Shown here: positions 57,930 through 64,000 of the stretch, one piece after another
Layout of the letters: each line of letters starts with the position of its first letter
Position numbering within the stretch: position 1 is the stretch's first letter
NCBI GenBank assembly: GCA_963753105.1
Contig: CAVWBD010000003.1
Coordinates: forward strand, 124,001 to 188,000
Direction: 5' to 3'
Source of the DNA: SZUA-36 sp963753105
GTDB lineage: Bacteria > Pseudomonadota > Gammaproteobacteria > Xanthomonadales > SZUA-36
Length of the DNA stretch: 64,000 bases
The notes under the pieces: generated by a model
The model's input: the letters and a program-made list of their open reading frames with translations, nothing else
Database searches by the model: none
What the model was told of the DNA's origin: nothing
Translations under genes and position numbers: made by a program

Positions 57930-58821
57930 ATGGATTTGGGTTGGTTGGAAGACTTTATAAGCCTGGCAAACACGGGCAGTTTCTCCGAGGCTGCAACGCA
58001 CCGCAATATCAGCCAGTCGGCTTTCAGCAGGCGTATCCATGCGCTGGAAAACTGGCTTGGAACACCCCTCGTTGACCGGCACACACACCCTGTCACCCTG
58101 ACCGATGCTGGTTCGCAACTGGTGGACACCGCGAGCCAGGTGGTGCGTACGGTTTACAAGACCCGGGAAGATTTCGATGCCCGTGAATACTCCAGGTTGC
58201 GCACCCTGAGATTGGGTGTTGCGGATCATCTCGCGGTGCATTTTGCGCCCTCATGGCTGACAGAGCGTCCGGTCAATTTTGGGTGAGCGCAAAATCCAGT
58301 TGGTAACGGGGTTGAAAGCAGGGCTTGGTTTCGTGGAGTTGTTGAAGTCCAGGGACCTGGATTTCCTGTTGGCTTACGGTGGTTCCGTGAGTAAGAGAGG
58401 GCATGATTCAAGTTTGTTCAGGTCACTGACCCTGGGTCAGGATGAGTTATTGCCAGTTTGCAAAACAAGCCTGCGCAAAAATAAAACCTATCACTTCCCG
58501 ACCACGCCGGATGACCCTGTGCCTTTTATTTCTTACATGCCAGCGTCGGCCATGGCAAACCTGGTAAACCACGAATCAATCGAGCATGCCAATGCGATTC
58601 ATCTCAAGCCGGTCATGGAGACGGGGGCGGTTGAAGCCATCAGGGCGCTGGTGTTGGAAGGTTTTGGCATGGCATGGTTGCCACGCACCGCAATACGTGA
58701 AGATTTGAGGCTTGGTTCGCTTACGGAGATGGGTGACAAATCCTATCGGATTCCTTTTCACGATCGAATTGTATCGTTATACAGCCAATACCAAGGCCGA
58801 AATTATTCTTTTATGGGATAA
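57930..58821 (+). CDS. LysR-type transcriptional regulator (one frameshift)
   Basis: The winged helix-turn-helix is clear: WLEDFISLANTGSFSEAATHRNISQSAFSRRIHALENWLGTPLVDR. The substrate-binding domain follows in a second frame (LLPVCKTSL, YMPASAMANLVNH, VMETGAVEAIRALVLEGFGMAWLPRTAI). An extra T near 58278 makes the break; removing it gives NLGERKIQLVTGLKAG. The corrected protein has about 296 residues. RBS is GGAGG 5 nt before the ATG. It is divergent from a TonB receptor and precedes an amidase gene, so it probably controls that pair. Confidence 0.88.
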
Positions 58822-58916
58822 ACTACGGGCTGGTATTTAATGGTTGCATAAGCGACTCTCGGTCACATCGGCGGATGGGCTGTCCTGGCCCGACGCCAGA
58901 GGTATGGAGAAGGGAC

Positions 58917-60557
58917 ATGACGATTACCAGGTATTTTGGATGTTCTGCAGTTACTGTTGTTTTGTGCACTGCTGCTAGTGGCTTGCGCGCCCGAAGTTGA
59001 GGCGGAGACAAGTAACGGCTGCTGCCGCGGGAGGAGGTCATGGCAGTTGCTCATGATTACACCGAGTACGACATTCAGTCCTTGCAGATTCTGATGCAGC
59101 AGGGCGAGCTCAGTTCCGTCCAGCTGACGCAGTTCTACCTGGACCGGATCGAGGCCATTGACCAAGACGGCCCCGGCTTGAACTCGATCATCGAGACTAA
59201 CCCGGAGGCGCTTGAGATCGCCGCAGCGCTCGATGCAGAACGTCTGGCCAGTGGTTCGCGTGGGCCGATGCACGGCATACCGGTGGTGCTGAAAGCCAAT
59301 ATCGACACGGCGGACCAGATGGAAACCACGGCCGGTTCGTTGGCGCTGAAGGGGCACCGGCCGCCGGCCGATGCATTCATCGTTACGCAACTGCGCGAGG
59401 CGGGTGCGGTGATTCTGGGCAAGGCAAACCTCAGCGAGTGGGCAAATTTCCGCTCCAGCCATTCGTCCAGCGGCTGGAGCAGCATCGGTGGACAGACCAA
59501 TAACCCCTACGACACACGACGAAATCCCTGTGGGTCTTCCAGTGGTTCGGCGGTGGCCGTCGCCGCCAGTCTGACCAGCGTGGCCGTGGGTACCGAGACC
59601 AACGGTTCGGTCGTGTGCCCGTCCAGCGTCAACGGCATCGTGGGTATCAAGCCGACCCTCGGCCTGGTCAGCCGCAGCGGGATTATCCCGATCGCGCACA
59701 GCCAGGATACGGCCGGTCCGATGGCGCGTACCGTCAAGGATGCCGCTATTCTGATGAATGCGATGGTGGGCAGGGATGCCGCCGACCCGTTGGCGGATTC
59801 ATTTCCCGGATCCATGCCGGACTTTGCCGCCGGCTTGTCGAAAGACGCACTCAAGGGCAAGCGCATCGGTGTCTATCGTGGTCATTATGGCGCCGGCAGG
59901 GACGCCCGCATCGAAAAGATCGTCAGCGACAGTATCGCCACACTCGAAGCCTGGGCGCGGAGGTCGTCGACCCGATCGAAATCGACACCGAAGGCATGGG
60001 GGATGCCCAGCACGAAGTACTGTATTACGAATTCAAGACAGACCTGGCAGCTTACCTGGAGAATTCAGGTGCGCCGCTGAAGAGCCTGGCGGAGATCATC
60101 GAGTACAACGAGACACACGCTGACACGGTGATGCCGCATTTTGGGCAGGAGAGGATGCTCGAGGCGCAGGAAAAGGGTGAATTGACTGACGAGGTTTACC
60201 AGCAGGCGCTGGTGGACGCCAAGCGTATTTCGCAAAACGGAATCGACAATGCATTGGAGACCCATGCAGCTCGATGCCTTGATAGCACCCACACGCGCAG
60301 CCGCTTGGCTTACCGACCATATCAACGGTGACCAGTCAATGGGCGTATCGAGTTCCTCACTGGCAGCAGTGTCCGGCTATGCGAGCATTACGGTGCCGGC
60401 CGGCAATATTCTCGGGCTGCCCATCGGCATATCGTTCATCGGCGCAGCGTTCAGTGACGCGGAACTGATCAGGCTGGCTTATGCCTTTGAGCAGGCGCGG
60501 TTACCAGCGCGTGCCACCGTCACTGGATTAACAGAACGGAGCCTTGTCTTCCAATAA
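58917..60557 (+). CDS. Amidase-signature lipoprotein (frameshifted)
   Basis: The amidase signature fold shows the catalytic lysine (GIPVVLKANIDTAD), the cis-serine segment (GSSSGSAVAVAAS) and the nucleophile serine segment (GTETNGSVVCPSSVNGIVGIKPTLGL). These enzymes hydrolyse amides; the substrate is unknown. The N-terminus is uncertain: from the ATG at 58917, preceded by GGAGAAGGG, a frame change near 58950 exposes a lipobox (LLLVACAPEV), and another near 59020 leads to the conserved part from 59040. Two more breaks lie near 59955 and 60255. The corrected length is about 545 residues. A soluble start at 59040 is possible if the upstream pieces are not translated. Confidence 0.78.
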
Positions 60558-62695
60558 CAAAACACAGGGCAACATCCCCGCCATCCTGGTGGTCGGCGAC
60601 TTTTGTCCTGCAGCTCTGTTTCTTTGCACCATTAAGCACTTTAGCGGAGAATATTGGTGAGTTCTCAGTTAGTTATAGCAGTATCTTAATAACATACATT
60701 GTATTATCGCTGGTGCTTATCCTGCTGTTGCTGGTGCTTTTCAAGCTACTCAAGGGGCGCGCACTGTTGCCTCTTTTGGCTTTCTTGAGCCTGGTGGCTT
60801 TCCTGGAATCCCGGTTTTTCCTCGGCCTCGCCAAGCATCCGCCATTCGACGGCAGCCTGATCGACTGGTCGGTCCTGCACTGGCTGGCCGTGCTGGAACT
60901 GGCGGTGATTATCGGGCTGGCGGTCGTGTTTGTGCTAATCAGGAAAAACCTGCAATTGCTGTCCACCGTATCGTTATTTATCCTGTTCTTCCTGACGGCC
61001 GGCCTGTTGCACACGACTTATATCAACCGGGCTGCCTTGCTGGCCGGTCAGCCCGCCACGGATGGACAGACAGCTTATTTTGACAATTTTTACCGGCTGT
61101 CCACCCAACGCAACGTCATCCACATCGTGCCTGACCAGGCCCAGGGTGCCATGCTGCATGACATTTTGAGTACGCAGCAGGATCGTTTTGGGCAGGCTTT
61201 TGATGGCTTCACCCTGTTCACGCAGGCCACCGGGCAATACAAGAGCACTTATCCCAGCGTGCTCTTCTACATGTCAGGTGAAGCACCCGAGCCGGAGTAT
61301 GACCTGGTGCGCAAGCAGCCTTTTACCTGGGAATATATCGATCAGACACTGCGCGACAAGTCCATTGTCAGCACGCTGGCGCAACACGGTTTCAATACCT
61401 ATGGGTTCCAGTTCCACCCCGGCATATTCTGCAAGGGTGAATACACTGCCTGCACGGGTACGCACGAGGAGATTTTTGGTGGTGGCGCGATCTGGAGCCC
61501 CGCCAGGCGGCTGGCCAATGCCGTGACCACCGGTCTGGACCTCGGGCTGTTCCAGCTCAGCCCGGTCGTGTTGCGCCAGCATATATTTGCCGATGGGCGT
61601 TGGTTGTTGCGCAGACTGAGCAAGGGCGCGCCGACACACTCCGGCATCCTCGATCTTTTCATGCAGAACATGCAGGCCGGGGAGAACCCCGGAACCTATA
61701 ACTACTTTCATCACGCCGGCGCCCATGCACCATTACTGTTTGGTCGTGACTGCAACTACACAGGGCCGCGCACGGTCAACCAGAAAAACCAGCGAGAGCA
61801 GGTGCACTGCACGCTGGCGCAGCTTGAAGAACTGGTGCAGGTACTGAAGGACAAGCAGCTATATGATCAGACCATGATCGTCGTTAACGGCGACCACGGC
61901 TCACCCTGGTTGCCGGACGGATATACCGGGCGGGCAGGTACGGCAGTACCGGAATCATTGATGGGCATGGCCAGCACCCTGTTACTGGTCAAGCCGCCTG
62001 GTGCACACGGACCATTAGGCTTTTCCGCTGCACCTGCAAGCATCGGGGATATCCCTGCCACGATCACCAGGGTATTTGGTCTTGAAAACAGACACGCCGG
62101 TGTACCCTTGTTCGCTGAGGAACCGCCGGCTGACAGGGAGCGGCTTTACTACAACTATGCTGACGCCTCCAGGACTCACAACCTGCAGGTCCTGCCGGAT
62201 CTGATGCGGTACCGTATCCGTGGCGACGTTTTTGATGAACAATCCTGGGTGCAGCCGAATGCCGGGGTTGTTGGCGAAGCGGTTACCGGGCATATTTCGC
62301 AACTACACATGGATCATCCGGATTTCATGGCTTTTGCACACGGGTTCAGCTGGCTGGAACAGCAGCAAACTCCGGTGCGTTGGGTCGACGGGACAATAGC
62401 GGGTGTCGAGTTGCTGGCCCCGAGGGCGGGTTCGCTGGCGCTGGTGCTTGAAGCCTATGTGCCGCCCAACATTACTGGGCAGTGGCTGGAGATCACGGTG
62501 CAGGGCAGGGTTGTTGCCAGGCTCGACGAAACCGAACTGAAGGAACGGCGGCACATCATCACGCTGGGTGATGAGGTGCCACGTGACGAGGTGCTGGAAA
62601 TTGAATTTACCCTGGGCAAGTCGTTTAAACCCGAGCGGGACAGCCGGCATCTTTCGATACTGTTCAGCTATATCGGACTGGTGCCGATAGGGTGA
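60544..62695 (+). CDS. Membrane sulfatase/alkaline-phosphatase-fold enzyme (start uncertain)
   Basis: Several N-terminal membrane helices (LVLILLLLVLFKLL, VLELAVIIGLAVVFVLI, FILFFLTAGLL) precede a periplasmic catalytic domain with VIHIVPDQAQGAML, TGQYKSTYPSVLFYM (nucleophile candidate Thr/Ser), FHHAGAHAPLLF and MIVVNGDHGSPW (metal Asp-His). It resembles the enzyme at 34603-36705 in fold and layout. The TTG at 60544, overlapping the amidase stop, gives an N-terminus in family style (NIPAILVVGDF) if one T is removed near 60602; otherwise translation begins at 60713 in mid-helix. About 716 residues. It precedes a GT4 gene. Confidence 0.75.
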
Positions 62696-62853
62696 CGTGG
62701 GATCAGCATAGTAGGTATTAATATCCAAAAAACACTTGATTTTGAAAGCGGCATCTATACCCTGTTCCCCACACTATAAATGGCAGGGCAGATGCGGTAT
62801 TTGCACCGCCCGGACACCTGCCGCGCGCCGGCAGACATGAAGAAACAGACACG

Positions 62854-64000
62854 ATGATCCAGGACAAACACAACCGCGGTACACCGGACAGGGCTTTCAC
62901 CAAGTGGGACCGCAAGCCCGTGCTGTTATTCGTGGATCACTCGATGCCGCAGTACGACCTGTACGCCGGCTCCCGCACCAACTTCATGTACCTGAAGCTA
63001 CTGGTGGAGATGGGGGTCTGGAGTCAAGTTTCTGCCGGCAGATTTCTACCGGATCGAGCCCTACGCCACCGAGTTGAACAAGATGGGCGTGGAAACCCTG
63101 GACGGGGACTGGTACCGGGAGAACTGGCAAAGCTGGTTACAGGCCAACGGCCAGAACATTGATTACGTGTTCATGCACAAGCCAGACCCCGCGGCCGAGA
63201 TACTGCCAGCCATACTGGACTACACCAACGCCGCGATCATCTACCAGTGCCATGACCTGCACTACCTGCGCTTGAGGCGTAAGGCCGAGATCGAGAACGA
63301 CCCGGCCGTCCTCGCAGAGGCCGAAGAATACGAAGAGAAAGAAGACTTCGTTTTTTCGAACAGTGATGTGCTGCTGACCTTCAGCGAAGTCGAAGAACGC
63401 TTCATCAGGGAAAAGTACCCGCACAAGAAGGTATTCACGGTGCCCTTGTTTTTCTACCCGGAAATGGGACAGGTGGAACGCGATTTCAGTGTGCGGCGCG
63501 ACCTGTTGTTTATCGGTGCCTGTGCGCACACACCCAACCACGATGCGATCACCTGGTTCAGCAAGGAAATTTTTCCACTGGTCCAGGAGCAGTTGCCGGA
63601 TGTCGTTTTCAACGTGGTCAGCGCCGATCCGCCGGAAGATATTGCCGCACTTGAATCGGACAGCATCCAGGATACTTGGCAGGGTCAGCGATGACGAATT
63701 GGCGGAGCTGTACCGCAAATCCCGGATGATGGTGGTGCCTCTGCGCTTCGGCGCTGGCGTCAAGGGCAAGGTTATCGAAGCCTTTTACAAGGGCTTGCCG
63801 ATCGTCTCGACTTCCATCGGGCTGGAGGGCATCAAGGGTATCGATCAACTGATGTTGCCTCAGGACACGCCGGAAGCATTTGCCGCTGAACTGGTGTCCC
63901 AGTACCGGGACGAGGAAAAACTTCAGACCCTGAGCGAAGCGGGCTCCGAGTTTGTTTCGCAGCACTTCACCTCGGAAAAAACCGCCGAGCTGATGCACCG
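62854..64000 (+). CDS. Glycosyltransferase family 4 protein, cut by window edge (two frameshifts)
   Basis: The N-terminal half has VLLFVDHSMPQYDLYAGSRTNFMYLKLL and YVFMHKPDPAAEILPAIL; the C-terminal Rossmann half has RRDLLFIGACAHTPNHDAI and LGRVSDDELAELYRKSRMMVVPLRFGAGVKGKVIEAFYKGLPIVST, the donor-site E-x7-E-like region of GT4 enzymes. Breaks lie near 63018 and 63670. The C-terminus lies beyond the window, near HFTSEK. The sugar and acceptor are unknown. It follows a membrane sulfatase-fold gene by 158 nt, a gap with no clear gene. Confidence 0.85.

Overview
The window looks like chromosomal DNA of a free-living, probably marine gammaproteobacterium. The case rests on gene order: rpoE-rseA-rseB-mucD followed by lepA-lepB-DUF4845-rnc-era-recO-pdxJ, then rlmD-nagZ-hpt-mtnP-fadH, is a typical gammaproteobacterial layout. 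Two TonB-dependent receptors, an NhaA antiporter and several lipoproteins indicate a Gram-negative cell in a saline setting. No rRNA, tRNA, CRISPR array, insertion sequence or phage gene was recognised.

Layout. 1-2528 (minus): pyrD, murB and the start of an M28 peptidase. 2870-6661 (plus): the sigma-E envelope-stress module. 6860-18759 (plus): a dense run for translation, secretion, RNA processing, vitamin B6, cell-wall recycling, purine salvage and fatty-acid oxidation, with many 1-11 nt overlaps. 19068-27664: nhaA with a divergent regulator, then a minus-strand ECF sigma/anti-sigma unit with a VWA lipoprotein, then xseA; palindromic repeats lie between these genes. 27756-32869: an amidohydrolase lipoprotein, guaB and guaA. 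32869-42028: an accessory envelope-glycan cassette (GT39-like transferase, membrane sulfatase-fold enzyme, tadA, a 67-residue membrane protein, a large methyltransferase, and a 1010-residue LtaS-like/ILEI-like/GDPD-like fusion). 42163-54552: fbaA, a homoserine O-acyltransferase, a TonB receptor, surE, an ABC-F ATPase, small envelope proteins, a fructosamine-kinase-like gene, gabD and an EEP-fold hydrolase. 54716-60557: a second TonB receptor divergent from a LysR regulator, then an amidase. 60544-64000: another membrane sulfatase-fold enzyme and a cut-off GT4 glycosyltransferase.

Roughly half of the genes, including essential ones (lepA, lepB, guaA, guaB), carry one-base insertions or deletions, often in short homopolymers. 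Protein similarity continues in another frame across each break, so they are annotated as single genes with probable sequencing or assembly errors, not as pseudogenes. Coordinates of such genes span all frames.

The most unusual content is the 32.9-42.0 kb cassette. It has one protein joining a phosphoglycerol-transferase-like active site to a glycerophosphodiesterase-like domain, and a neighbouring methyltransferase whose N-terminal half carries a kinase-like D-x4-N...D signature. A family of two-hairpin palindromes just downstream of four different genes, and a set of dyads between the LysR gene and its divergent receptor, are the best non-coding signals.
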